A stretch of 64,000 nt of DNA. Origin: JAKFWF01 sp963750535 (lineage in GTDB: Bacteria > Pseudomonadota > Alphaproteobacteria > Rhizobiales > Hyphomicrobiaceae). The translations under genes and the position numbers were made by a program. Shown piece after piece: positions 23,825 through 34,441 of the stretch (within the stretch, counting starts at the first letter, position 1; every line of letters begins with the position of its first letter). A model generated the notes under the pieces. That model made no database searches, had not been told where the DNA came from, and worked only from the letters and a program-made list of their open reading frames with translations. The stretch is taken from contig CAVVRF010000039.1 in assembly GCA_963750535.1 (NCBI GenBank), forward strand, positions 15,631-79,630, given 5' to 3'.

Positions 23825-25072
23825 ATGGAGCCATCGAGCAGGATGACTTCCCAGTCCACGGCGACCATGACGCAGCCCCGCGAGCCGCTGGCGCCGGTCC
23901 TGGCATTGACCACGGCTGTGCAGGCGTTGGCCACGTTCTCCGTCTTTGCCCTGCCGACGCTGGCGCCGAAGGCGGCCGACACCTTCGGACTGCCGCCGCA
24001 GACAGTCGGCTATCAGGTCAGCGTGATCTATCTCGCGGCCGCCACGCTTTCCGGCTATGGCGGCCTGTTGGTGCGCCGCTATGGCGCCGGCGCAACCAGC
24101 CTCGCCGCGCTCGCCTTGGCCGCGATCGGATTGCTCGGCATCGCAGCCGGCAACCTGCCGCTGACGATCCTCGGCTCCCTGAGCATCGGCGCCGGTTATG
24201 GCGTCACCAATCCGGCCGCCGCGCACCTGCTGCTGCGTTATGCCCCGCCGGGACGCCGCAATTTGATTTTCGCCATCAAGCAGGCCGGCGTGCCGCTTGG
24301 CGCCATGCTCGCGGCGGTAATGCTGCCAAGGCTTGCCGAGCGCGTCGGCTGGCAAGGTGCGATCGCCGCCAGCGTGTCGCTGTTCGTGGTATTGGCGCTG
24401 CTGCTGATGCGGCGCCAGGCCCGATGGGACGACGACCGGGATCCGAGCACTTTGCTGCGGGCAGGCGCACTCGCCGGCACCACGCTCGTCATGCGCCACC
24501 CGGTGTTGCGATCTCTGGCGTTTGTCGGCTTCTGCTATGCGGCGTTCCAGGTCTGCCTGATCGCGTTCGCGGTGACGATGCTGGCGACCGAGCTCGGCTG
24601 GTCGCTGGTCGAGGCCGGCAGCATCGCCGCGGTAATGCAGGCGGCGGGAATGGCCGGGCGCATCACCTGGAGCATGTTCGCCGACCGGTACGGCAACGGC
24701 CTGCTGATCCTGGTCCTGCTCGGCGGCGCCGCGGCGGCATTCGGGATCATGGTCACCGGCATGGCGCCGAGCTGGTCGGCGGCCGCGATGATGCTCGTGC
24801 TGTGTGCGTTCGGCGCCTGCATCATCGGCTGGAACGGCATCTACATGGCCGAGACGGCACGGGCCAGCGGCGCGCGCGATGTAGGCCTGGCGACCGGCGG
24901 CGTGCTGATCTTCAATTTCGCCGGTGTCATTGCCGGCCCGGCGACGTTCGGTATCGTCGCGAAGGCGATCGGCAGCATTGCCGTCACGTTCGGCATCTTT
25001 GCGGTGCTGCCGCTGCTGGGTGCCATGTCGCTGATCCCTGTGCTGAAGCACGATCGCCGTCGTGCGAATTGA
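23825..25072 (+). CDS. MFS transporter
   Basis: A 415-residue major-facilitator protein with about twelve membrane segments. Between the second and third lies LVRRYGAGATSLAAL, the loop 2-3 Arg motif, and PGRRNLIFAIKQAGVPLGAM is the strongly conserved mid-protein stretch of cyanate/nitrate-like permeases. Substrate unknown. ATGs at 23825, 23843 and 23867 are possible starts; the residues before MTQPREP are hydrophilic. The gene stands alone. Confidence 0.85.
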   Translation: MEPSSRMTSQSTATMTQPREPLAPVLALTTAVQALATFSVFALPTLAPKAADTFGLPPQTVGYQVSVIYLAAATLSGYGGLLVRRYGAGATSLAALALAAIGLLGIAAGNLPLTILGSLSIGAGYGVTNPAAAHLLLRYAPPGRRNLIFAIKQAGVPLGAMLAAVMLPRLAERVGWQGAIAASVSLFVVLALLLMRRQARWDDDRDPSTLLRAGALAGTTLVMRHPVLRSLAFVGFCYAAFQVCLIAFAVTMLATELGWSLVEAGSIAAVMQAAGMAGRITWSMFADRYGNGLLILVLLGGAAAAFGIMVTGMAPSWSAAAMMLVLCAFGACIIGWNGIYMAETARASGARDVGLATGGVLIFNFAGVIAGPATFGIVAKAIGSIAVTFGIFAVLPLLGAMSLIPVLKHDRRRAN

Positions 25073-25105
25073 CGCGCGTCTCTTGCCTGTGCGTGGAGTG
25101 GGTGC

Positions 25106-25123
25106 TTGTCATGAACCCTTCAC
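25106..25123 (+). promoter_or_regulatory. Possible Pho box upstream of phoX
   Basis: TTGTCAT-GAAC-CCTTCAC matches the PhoB pattern of two seven-base repeats (CTGTCAT / CTGTCAC) four bases apart at 11 of 14 positions. It ends 49 bases before the phoX start, a suitable position for activation under phosphate limitation. The match is partial. Confidence 0.4.
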
Positions 25124-25172
25124 GCACCCCGAATAGCACGCAGAGCATCGCGCGTATGAGGAGCCTTCGGCC

Positions 25173-27166
25173 ATGAACGACAATTCGCAGCTGCCGCTTT
25201 CTGTCCAGTACGAGATTGCCGAGGACGCCGGCAGCAATTCCAGCGCCAACGCCACCATCGGCGACATCATCGCCGAGCGGCTGTCGCGGCGCGACTTGGT
25301 CAGGGGCGCCCTTGGTGTCGCGGCGATCTCGGCGGCGGTCTCGCCGCTGGCCATGCTCGCAGCCGAGCAGGCCAGGGCGCAAGGCGCAAACACGACGCCG
25401 AGCTTCAACTTCAAGGAGATCGCCGCCGGCTCGGACGAGAAGCATCACGTCGCCGACGGGCTACGACGCCGACATTCTGATTCGCTGGGGCGACAAGGTG
25501 CTGACCGATGCGCCGGAGTTCGATCCCGCGAAGCAGTCGGCCGCTGCCCAGGCGAAGCAGTTCGGCTACAACAACGACTTTCTCGGCTACATCCCGCTCG
25601 ACGGCTCCACGCACGGGCTGCTCGTGGTCAATCACGAGTATACCAACGAGGAGCTGATGTTCCCGGTCGCTCGGCCGGCAGGATACCGCCAAGAAGTTCG
25701 CCGACATGACCAAGGACCTCGTCGACATCGAGATGATGGCGCATGGCGGCTCGGTGCTCGAGATCGCACGCGGGGCCGACGGCAAGTGGTCGGTGGTGCC
25801 CGACAGCAAGTTTGCCCGCCGCATCACCGCCTCGACCGAGATGCGGATCTCCGGCCCCGCCGCCGGCCACGAGCGCATCAAGACCAAGGCCGATCCGACC
25901 GGCACCAAGGTGCTCGGCATGCTCAACAATTGCGCCGGCGCGCACCACCCCGTGGGGCACGTGGCTGACCTGCGAGGAGAACTTCAACGGCTATTTCTGG
26001 AACAAGAAGGCGGCCGAGGCCGAGCCCGGATGCCAAGGCCTTGAAGCGCTATGGCGCTCCCGGCGAGTGGTACGCCTGGGGCAAGTTCCACGACCGCTTC
26101 GACGTCGAGAAGGAGCCGAACGAGCCCAACCGCTTCGGCTGGGTGGTCGAGATCGATCCGATCGATCCTGCCTCGGTGCCGGTGAAGCGCACCGCCCTCG
26201 GCCGCTTCAAGCACGAGGGCGCCGGCAACATCGTCAACGGCGACGGCCGCTTCGTCGTCTATCAGGGCGACGACGAGCGCTTCGACTACGTCTACAAGTT
26301 CGTGACCGAAGGCAAGGTCGACCGGGCCAACCGCGCCGCCAACAGGACCTGCTCGACAAGGGCACGCTGTACGTCGCGCAGCTACAATGCCGACGGCACC
26401 GGCGAATGGCTGCCGCTGGTCCACGGCCAGGGCAAGCTGACCGCAGAGAACGGTTTCAAGGACCAGGGCGACGTTCTCATCCACGCCCGCTTCGCCGGCG
26501 ACGCTGCTCGGCGCCACCAAGATGGATCGGCCCGAGGACGTCGAGGCAAACCCCAAGACCAACAAGGTCTATGTGATGCTGACCAACAACTCGCGCCGCA
26601 AGGCCGACCAGGTCGATGCCGCCAATCCGCGCGCCGAGAACCAGTTCGGCCACATCATCGAGATGATGCCGGACGGCGGCGACCACGCCTCGACCAAGTT
26701 CAAGTGGGAAATCCTGGTCAAGTGCGGCGATCCCTCGATTGCCGCCGTCGGTGCAACGTTCAATCCGGCAACCACCAAGGACGGCTGGTTCGGCATGCCG
26801 GACAATTGCGCTGTCGACGCCATGGGCCGCCTGTGGGTTGCGACCGACGGCAACTCGCCGTCGAACACCGGTCGCGCCGACGGCATTTGGGCGATGGAGA
26901 CCGAAGGGGCGGCACGCGCCACCTCGAAGCTGTTCTTCCGCGTGCCGCAGGGCGCCGAAATGTGCGGTCCGGAGTTCACGCCCGACCTCGAGACCTTCTT
27001 CGTCGCCGTGCAGCATCCGGGCGAAGCCGACGAGGACGATCCGAAGGCCGCGCCGGCGACGTTCGAGAGCCCGGCGACCCGCTGGCCCGACTTCAAGCCC
27101 GACCTGCCGCCACGGCCGTCGGTGGTCGCGATCACGAAGAAGGGCGGCGGCAAGATCGGCGTCTGA
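25173..27166 (+). pseudogene. phoX: PhoX-family alkaline phosphatase, seven frameshifts
   Basis: PhoX is a Tat-exported, Ca/Fe-dependent periplasmic phosphatase that releases phosphate from organic esters. The Tat signal has Arg39-Arg40 in LSRRDLVRGALG and ends near EQARAQG. The protein then jumps frame at about 25455, 25675, 25955, 26028, 26343, 26381 and 26501. Each block is well conserved: GYDADILIRWGDKVL, VVNHEYTNEELMFP, LTCEENFNGYFW, RFGWVVEIDP, GEWLPLVHG, KMDRPEDVEANPKTNKVY, FGMPDNCAVD. Six of the seven changes are single-base insertions and one is a deletion. Joined, a protein of about 660 residues results. It is either recent decay or a poorly sequenced stretch; no substitutions to stop codons were seen inside the blocks. 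Confidence 0.88.
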
Positions 27167-27191
27167 TCGCCGGCTCGGCGTTCCCGACCGC

Positions 27192-28550
<1,359 letters not shown>

Positions 28551-28579
28551 CGTGTTACCTTCGAGGTTTCCCAACCAAT

Positions 28580-30115
28580 ATGCGAGCCCTGCCCGTGACG
28601 CAATCGTACGACCTTGCCATCATCGGAGGCGGCATCAATGGCTGCGGTATCGCCCGCGACGCCGCTGGCCGCGGGCTCTCGGTCTACCTGTGCGAGATGA
28701 ACGATCTCGGCAGCGGCACCTCGTCGTGGTCGACCAAGCTCGTGCATGGCGGCCTTCGCTATCTCGAGTTCTACGAGTTCAGGCTGGTACGGGAGGCACT
28801 GACCGAGCGCGAGGTGCTGTGGAAGCTCGCGCCGCACCTGATCCATCCGCTACGCTTCGTGCTGCCGCATCATTCGGGCCTGCGACCGGCGTGGCTGCTG
28901 CGGCTCGGGCTGTTCCTCTATGATCACATCGGCGGGCGCAAGCTGCTGCCGCCGACCCGCACCCTCGATCTGTCGAGCGACCCGGCCGGCGCGCCGTTGA
29001 AGCCGGGGATGTTCCGGCGCGGCTTCGAGTACTCCGACTGCCGCGTCGACGATGTGCGGCTGGTCATCGCCAATGCCCAGGACGCGGCCGCCCATGGCGC
29101 CCGGATCGAGACCCGCGCCCGCGCGACGCGCGCCGTGCGTGACGGCGACAACTGGCTGCTGACGATCGAGAACCTGGCGGATGGCAGCTCGAAGACGATC
29201 GCCGCCCGCTGCCTCGTCAACGCCGCCGGCCCCTGGGTCGAGGACGTGCTGTCGCGGCGAATCGGTCTCAATGCCGGGGCGCACGTGCGGCTGGTGCAGG
29301 GCGCGCATATCGTCGTGCGCAAGGCGTTCGATCATGACCGCGCCTACATCTTCCAGAACGCCGATGGCCGCATCATCTTTGCCATTCCCTATCAGGGCGA
29401 GTTCACCCTGATCGGCACGACCGACAAGGATGTCGACGGCGATCCGGCCAAGGTCGCCGCCACCAGCGAGGAGATCGAATATCTCTGCTCGGCGGCGAGC
29501 GAATACTTCGCGAGGCCGATCACCCGGGACGACATCGTGTGGACGTTCGCCGGCGTTCGGCCGCTGTACGATGACGGCGCCAGCGACGCCAAGTCCGCCA
29601 CCCGCGACTACGTGTTCGAGCTCGACGAGAAGCCGGATGCCGCACCGTTGCTGTCGATCTTCGGCGGCAAGATCACCACCTATCGACGGCTCGCCGAGCA
29701 CGCGATGGAGAAGCTGGGCGATCATCTGCCGACGACCGGTCGCGGGGCATGGACGTCGCGCGAGCCGCTGCCGGGGGGCGATTTCGAGGTCGACGGGCTC
29801 GAGGCGCTGGCGCGGAGCATCGCCGACGCCGCCCCGTTCATCGGGCGCGCGCACGCGGCGCGATTGGCCCGCACCTACGGCACGAAGGCGCTGGAGATGC
29901 TGGCCGGAGTGAAAGTCGCGGCGGATCTGGGGCGCTCGTTCGGTGCCACGCTTACCGAGGTCGAGGTGCGTTATCTAATACGTCACGAGTGGGCACAGAC
30001 CGCCGAGGACATCGTCTGGCGGCGCACCAAGCTCGGCCTGCACTTGAGCCAGGACGAAATAGCCGCGCTCGACGCCTGGCTCGCGGCGAACGAGGTCAAG
30101 GCTGCGAAGGTTTGA
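28580..30115 (+). CDS. glpD: Glycerol-3-phosphate dehydrogenase GlpD
   Basis: FAD-dependent respiratory enzyme at the inner face of the membrane, oxidising glycerol 3-phosphate to dihydroxyacetone phosphate with electrons to quinone. The protein is 511 residues. The FAD motif is AIIGGGINGCGIARDAAGRG, then SSWSTKLVHGGLRYLE, NAAGPWVEDV, LVQGAHIVV, IIFAIPYQGEFTLIGTTD and SIFGGKITTYRRLAE. The C-terminal DAO domain is complete. It works with glpK. The last 20 bases overlap the end of the convergent lipoprotein gene. Confidence 0.97.
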   Translation: MRALPVTQSYDLAIIGGGINGCGIARDAAGRGLSVYLCEMNDLGSGTSSWSTKLVHGGLRYLEFYEFRLVREALTEREVLWKLAPHLIHPLRFVLPHHSGLRPAWLLRLGLFLYDHIGGRKLLPPTRTLDLSSDPAGAPLKPGMFRRGFEYSDCRVDDVRLVIANAQDAAAHGARIETRARATRAVRDGDNWLLTIENLADGSSKTIAARCLVNAAGPWVEDVLSRRIGLNAGAHVRLVQGAHIVVRKAFDHDRAYIFQNADGRIIFAIPYQGEFTLIGTTDKDVDGDPAKVAATSEEIEYLCSAASEYFARPITRDDIVWTFAGVRPLYDDGASDAKSATRDYVFELDEKPDAAPLLSIFGGKITTYRRLAEHAMEKLGDHLPTTGRGAWTSREPLPGGDFEVDGLEALARSIADAAPFIGRAHAARLARTYGTKALEMLAGVKVAADLGRSFGATLTEVEVRYLIRHEWAQTAEDIVWRRTKLGLHLSQDEIAALDAWLAANEVKAAKV

Positions 30116-31016
30116 GCGTCGCACCTGCCGTCGCCGGCCGCGCGATCGAGCCGGTGGCGAGGTTGGTCACCCACACGCCAGGGCCGAGCGCCGGCGCGAA
30201 CTTCGGCGCCTGCTGCGGCTCGACCCGCACCATCTGCCGCACATACTCGACGTTCGCCGAGGCGGTGTCTTGCGGGATGTCCCTCGCCGACACAGCGCGC
30301 GCCTCGTCGTACTTGCCCTGCAGGCCGAGCACGAGTGCGAGGTTCTGCCGCACCCTGGGATCGGCGTCGGGCGATTCGGCGATCTTGCGCAGCATGGCTT
30401 CGGCACGCGGCGCCTCGCCGTTCGCGGCGTGCGCCATCGCGAGGTTGCTGGTCACCGAGGGTTGGCCGGGCGACAGCGCCAGGGCCCGCTCGTAGAGTGG
30501 GATCGCCTGCGAAAACAGGCCCTGCTTGGCGAAAGCGGTGCCGCGCGCCGAGATGATCTTCCAGTCGGGCTTGCCCGGGTCGTCGGCGGATTCGAGCAGC
30601 TTCTGGGCGAGGCTGGTCTGGCCCATCTCGAGCGCGAGGCGGCCGTACTCGGAGGCGAGCTCACGGCTGTTGCCATGGAATATCGAGGCGGTCTGCAGCA
30701 CGGTGAGGGCTTGTTCCTTCTGGCCGGCCGCCTTCAGGTTCAAGGCATAGTTTATGGAAGACTTCAGATCGCGCGGGTTCTTGGCGTTTTCCTTGCCCCA
30801 GTATTCGATCGCCTTCTCGAGCTCGGTCTGGGCTGGCCCTGCGGCATCGCCAGCCTTGCCGCGCCCGGCATCCGCGACCGTAAGCGTGTCGCCGATCTTC
30901 GGCGTGTTGGCGCACGCACCCAGAAGGAGGGCGGCGATGGCGGCCGAGGCGGCTGTGGCGAGCCGGCGCCGAATGTCTGCTCCCGTCGAGTCGAAGCGCT
31001 CGTTGGTCCGGCACAT
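30096..31016 (-). CDS. TPR lipoprotein, TadD-like
   Basis: A 306-residue lipoprotein. The signal ends with the lipobox LLLGAC (Cys about 35), then several tetratricopeptide repeats: INYALNLKAAGQKEQALTVL, SARGTAFAKQGLFSQAIPLY, TSNLAMAHAANGEAPRAEAM, RQNLALVLGLQGKYDEA. Its pattern resembles TadD, the outer-membrane assembly factor of Flp/Tad pili, but no other tad genes are present here. The 3' end overlaps glpD by 20 bases, convergently. Confidence 0.8.
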   Translation of the reverse strand: MCRTNERFDSTGADIRRRLATAASAAIAALLLGACANTPKIGDTLTVADAGRGKAGDAAGPAQTELEKAIEYWGKENAKNPRDLKSSINYALNLKAAGQKEQALTVLQTASIFHGNSRELASEYGRLALEMGQTSLAQKLLESADDPGKPDWKIISARGTAFAKQGLFSQAIPLYERALALSPGQPSVTSNLAMAHAANGEAPRAEAMLRKIAESPDADPRVRQNLALVLGLQGKYDEARAVSARDIPQDTASANVEYVRQMVRVEPQQAPKFAPALGPGVWVTNLATGSIARPATAGATLKPSQP

Positions 31017-31212
31017 GCCAAGACTCTCCCATGATGTCGAGGAGGCGCGATTGCCTCACAATCGTCATAATCCGCTACAGCGGTCAATAAACGCTTAACC
31101 TGACGGTGGATTCAGCTGGGCGCGGGGGAGCGCGTGCATCGCAGTTGCGCCCGGTGCACCGGACGTGCGATTCGAGCGTTGCCGACGAGCCAACGCCAAG
31201 GGACGCTGTCAG

Positions 31213-32655
31213 ATGGTCGATTCCGTGCAACCGCAGCCGCTGCCTTCCAGCCGACCGTGCTTCGAGGCGGCAACCGCCAGTGGTCCGGCGAAGCCGATCT
31301 GGCTCGTCCGCCAAGGCCAGCCGCTCGATGAGCTCGCGGCGCTGGCGGCGCGGCACCGCGCGTGGCTGGCGGCGCAAGGGTTCGGCGGGCAGCCGAAGCG
31401 TATCGTGCTGCTGCCGGCAGCCGATGGCACTCCGGAAGGCGCGGTGCTGGGCATCGGTGATGGCCGGGCAGGCGAGCCGTGCGGGCCCTCGGAAGTGCTG
31501 GCTGGCCTCTTGCCGGCCGTGCTGCCGGAAGGCAGCTGGACGATTTCGGGCCTCGGCACCGCGGCTGAGCTGGCGGCGATCGCCTGGGAACTCGGAAGCT
31601 ATCGATTCCGTCGCTACAAGTCGGGCAACGGGTCAGCGACGCTGCCGGTTCTGCGGCTCGGCGAGGGAGTTGCCCTCGATCGGGTCGCCGCCATCGTCGA
31701 TGGCGTCTGGCACGCGCGCGACATGATCAACACACCGGCCAACGACCTGGGCCCTGCCGAGCTCGAAGCGGCGGCCCGGGCGGTCGCTGGCGCCCACGGC
31801 GTCAGTTGCACGGCGACGGTCGGCGACGACCTGCTGCCGCAGGGCCACCGGCTGCTGCATGCGGTCGGCCGCGCGAGCGCGCGCCAACCGCGTTTGATCG
31901 ATTTCGCCTGGGGCAACGAGGGCGCGCCGCGGATCACGCTGGTCGGCAAAGGCATATGCTTTGATACCGGCGGCCTCGACATCAAGCCGTCGAGCGGCAT
32001 GCTGCTGATGAAGAAGGACATGGGCGGCGCGGCGAGTGTGCTGGCGCTGGCGCACATGATCATGGCGGCAAAGCTCGATGTGCGGCTCAGGGTGTTGATC
32101 GCCGCCGCCGAGAACAGCATCGCCGGCGACGCCTTCCGCCCCGGCGACATCATCAAGAGCCGGGCCGGCCTGACGGTCGAGATCGGCAATACCGACGCCG
32201 AAGGCAGGCTGGTGCTGGCGGACGCATTGTCGCTCGCCGACGAGGAGGCGCCGGACACTATCATTACTTTCGCGACGCTGACCGGCGCCGCCCGGGTGGC
32301 GCTCGGCGCCGACCTGCCGCCGCTGTTCTGCGATGACGATGCACTCGCCGGAGACATTCATGCGGCCGGCCTGGCGGTCGGCGATCCGCTGTGGCGCATG
32401 CCGTTCTGGCCCGGCTACGAGCGCCATCTCGATAGCGACGTTGCCGATCTGAACAATGTCTATGACAGTCCGTTCGGCGGCGCGATCACGGCGGCACTGT
32501 TCCTGCGCCGCTTTGTGGCCAAGGCGAGGTGCTACGCCCACATCGACATGTATGGCTGGCGCCCGGCACCCCGGGCACTTGGGCCGAAAGGGGGCGAGGC
32601 GCATGCCGCTCGCGCCGTCTTCGAGGCCTTGCGCCGCCGCCATTCAGCAACCTAG
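31213..32655 (+). CDS. Leucyl aminopeptidase family (M17) protein
   Basis: Two-metal cytosolic aminopeptidase, 480 residues. The M17 catalytic core is complete: GKGICFDTGGLDIKPS with the lysine and aspartate ligands, KKDMGGAA, and the signature NTDAEGRL at about 326-333. The N-terminal domain is divergent, as is usual for these shorter PepA relatives. The ATG at 31213 follows AAGGGACG. It is followed after 24 bases by an NlpC/P60 hydrolase, a pairing consistent with peptide or murein-peptide turnover (inference). Confidence 0.92.
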   Translation: MVDSVQPQPLPSSRPCFEAATASGPAKPIWLVRQGQPLDELAALAARHRAWLAAQGFGGQPKRIVLLPAADGTPEGAVLGIGDGRAGEPCGPSEVLAGLLPAVLPEGSWTISGLGTAAELAAIAWELGSYRFRRYKSGNGSATLPVLRLGEGVALDRVAAIVDGVWHARDMINTPANDLGPAELEAAARAVAGAHGVSCTATVGDDLLPQGHRLLHAVGRASARQPRLIDFAWGNEGAPRITLVGKGICFDTGGLDIKPSSGMLLMKKDMGGAASVLALAHMIMAAKLDVRLRVLIAAAENSIAGDAFRPGDIIKSRAGLTVEIGNTDAEGRLVLADALSLADEEAPDTIITFATLTGAARVALGADLPPLFCDDDALAGDIHAAGLAVGDPLWRMPFWPGYERHLDSDVADLNNVYDSPFGGAITAALFLRRFVAKARCYAHIDMYGWRPAPRALGPKGGEAHAARAVFEALRRRHSAT

Positions 32656-32679
32656 ATCGCCACCCAGGATGAGCTCGCG

Positions 32680-33597
32680 ATGATTGCCACGCCGCCGCCG
32701 TTTCCGCCATTGAACTCTCCGCTGATCCTTCCCGATCCGCGGCTCAATGCCTGGCGCGCGGATCTTGCGGCCAAGGAGCTGGAGGGCATCGTCAAGGCCC
32801 CGCGCTACACTACCGGCAGCCCGCGGCAGGTTGCGCGGCCGCTGGCGCCACTTCGCAGGCAGCCGCTGGCCACCGCCGGTCTCGACACCGAGCTTCTGTT
32901 CGGAGAGACCGTCACCGTTTTCGACGAAGCCGAGGGCTGGGCCTGGGTCCAGTGTCATCGCGACCGCTATGTCGGCTATCTGCCGGCGGCGTCGCTGCAG
33001 GAGCGCTGCCTGCCGTCCAGCCACTGGATCAGCGCGCTCGGGACCTTTGTCTACCCGACGCCCGACATCAAGTCGCCGCCGCTGCATCACCTGAGCCTCG
33101 GCAGCCAGATCACCGTCGACGAGCAGCAGGACCGGTTCAGCCGCCTGGCGACCGGCGGCTTCGTGGTCAACCGGCACATAGCCGCGACGACGGCCCCGGC
33201 GCGTGATTTCGTGGAGATCGCCGAACGCTTCGTCGGCACGCCCTATCTATGGGGCGGGCGCTCGCGTATCGGGCTCGACTGCTCCGGACTGCTGCAATTG
33301 AGCCTTCAGGCAGCCGGGCGCCCGGTGCCCCGCGACAGCGACATGCAGGAGGCGGCGCTCGGCCTGCCGATCTCGGTCGCGAGCGATTTCGACGGTCTGG
33401 AGCGCGGCGACCTGATATTCTGGAAGGGACATGTCGGCATCATGGCCGATGGCGTGATCATGGTGCACGCCAATGCGCATCAGATGGCCGTCGTCGCCGA
33501 GCCCCTCGCGCAAGCCGCCGCCCGAATCGCCAGGGTCGGCGGTCCGGTGACCGCGATCAAGCGGTTCCCGGCCGGCAGGATTGGCGTCGGACGATGA
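32680..33597 (+). CDS. NlpC/P60 cysteine peptidase with SH3-like domains
   Basis: A 305-residue putative murein-peptide hydrolase. Residues about 60-170 look like tandem bacterial SH3 domains (ELLFGETVTVFDEAEGWAWV, RYVGYLP). The C-terminal NlpC/P60 domain has the nucleophile Cys201 in GLDCSGL after TPYLWGGRS, His251 in WKGHVGIM, and a third polar residue in VHANAH. No export signal is evident, so it may be cytoplasmic, as for gamma-D-glutamyl-L-diamino acid peptidases that recycle wall peptides. It overlaps the next gene by four bases. Confidence 0.9.
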   Translation: MIATPPPFPPLNSPLILPDPRLNAWRADLAAKELEGIVKAPRYTTGSPRQVARPLAPLRRQPLATAGLDTELLFGETVTVFDEAEGWAWVQCHRDRYVGYLPAASLQERCLPSSHWISALGTFVYPTPDIKSPPLHHLSLGSQITVDEQQDRFSRLATGGFVVNRHIAATTAPARDFVEIAERFVGTPYLWGGRSRIGLDCSGLLQLSLQAAGRPVPRDSDMQEAALGLPISVASDFDGLERGDLIFWKGHVGIMADGVIMVHANAHQMAVVAEPLAQAAARIARVGGPVTAIKRFPAGRIGVGR

Positions 33598-33950
33598 AGC
33601 CGCGCAATCCGTCGCAACCGCCACCCAGCCCGCTGTCGCCCGACGAGCTCGGCCGCGTGCATCAATGGCAGCTGCGCATGATTTGGTTCTACGGCTGCGC
33701 CATGATCTGCATCGCCGGCGGCTTTTATCTGATGAGCCGCTTTGCCGACGTGCCTTGGCTGCGCCCGCTGCTGCTGATCATGCTGCTGGCGCTGTTGATC
33801 GCTGGCGCCGTCGTGCAGTTCCGCGAGCGCTGCCCGCGCTGCGGCACGTTGCTCGGCCGACAATCCCGGCTCATCCTGCCCAACAAATGCAAGAGTTGCG
33901 GCGTCGGCTTGCGCAGGGCGGCCGAAGCCGATCACGCGCCGCGCACGTAG
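33594..33950 (+). CDS. Small two-TM protein with C-terminal zinc ribbon
   Basis: A 118-residue protein: a Pro-rich N-terminus, two membrane segments (MIWFYGCAMICIAGGFYLM and LRPLLLIMLLALLIAGAVV), then CPRCGTLLG and KCKSCGVGL, two CxxC pairs about 20 residues apart that would bind one zinc. No family was recognised. The ATG overlaps the NlpC/P60 stop (ATGA), so it is the third gene of an aminopeptidase-NlpC-zinc ribbon operon. Its 3' end overlaps the convergent gene by 19 bases. Confidence 0.75.
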   Translation: MKPRNPSQPPPSPLSPDELGRVHQWQLRMIWFYGCAMICIAGGFYLMSRFADVPWLRPLLLIMLLALLIAGAVVQFRERCPRCGTLLGRQSRLILPNKCKSCGVGLRRAAEADHAPRT

Positions 33951-34402
33951 GGGGCATAGCAGTGATCGTACACGACGAAATCGCTCTGCCGCAGCCGGTC
34001 AGCCGGCACGACCGAGCGTGAGCGCTGCCAGAGCACGTTGTGCTCGGCGTCCGACACGATGGTCTCGATCCTGGCCAGCGTGTCGGTTGCGGCGGTCCGC
34101 CAGCTTCGGGTGATGACGCGACCGTCGATGATCGCGGCCAGGACCGGCTGGAACAGGCCGAGCGACGTAACCGGCTCGTCCTCGTAAGTCTCGGGGCCGA
34201 TGCCGAGGTCGAACCGCTGATCGGTCCTCAGCACCAGCTCGAACGGGCAGGCCTCGGCCAGATGCGGCCTGACCGAAATTCGCCACGACGAATTGTCATG
34301 CGCCCGCTCGAGCGTCGCCACCTCGGCAAACCCCGACAACCAGTGACCGAGCAAGTCGACCGTGGCTTGCAGTCGGTATTTGAAGACATCATCGGACAGC
34401 AT
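33932..34402 (-). CDS. Hypothetical protein, 156 residues
   Basis: Soluble, acidic-to-neutral protein with mixed alpha/beta-looking text: YRLQATVDLLGHWLSGFAEV, SWRISVRPHLAEACPFELVL, SLGLFQPVLAAIIDGRVITR, IETIVSDAEHNVLWQRSR and a C-terminus DHCYAPYVRGA. I do not recognise it. It is probably co-transcribed with the glyoxalase-like gene 39 bases upstream. Confidence 0.55.
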   Translation of the reverse strand: MLSDDVFKYRLQATVDLLGHWLSGFAEVATLERAHDNSSWRISVRPHLAEACPFELVLRTDQRFDLGIGPETYEDEPVTSLGLFQPVLAAIIDGRVITRSWRTAATDTLARIETIVSDAEHNVLWQRSRSVVPADRLRQSDFVVYDHCYAPYVRGA

Positions 34403-34441
34403 GACAGGTGGATAATTGCGTCGGGCGGCGCTGTCGAGTGC

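Noticed and set aside
30096..30115. Overlapping coding regions of glpD and the TPR lipoprotein as an annotation error
   Set aside because: Both C-termini look natural and the 20-base tail-to-tail overlap is common in compact genomes, so both genes were kept.
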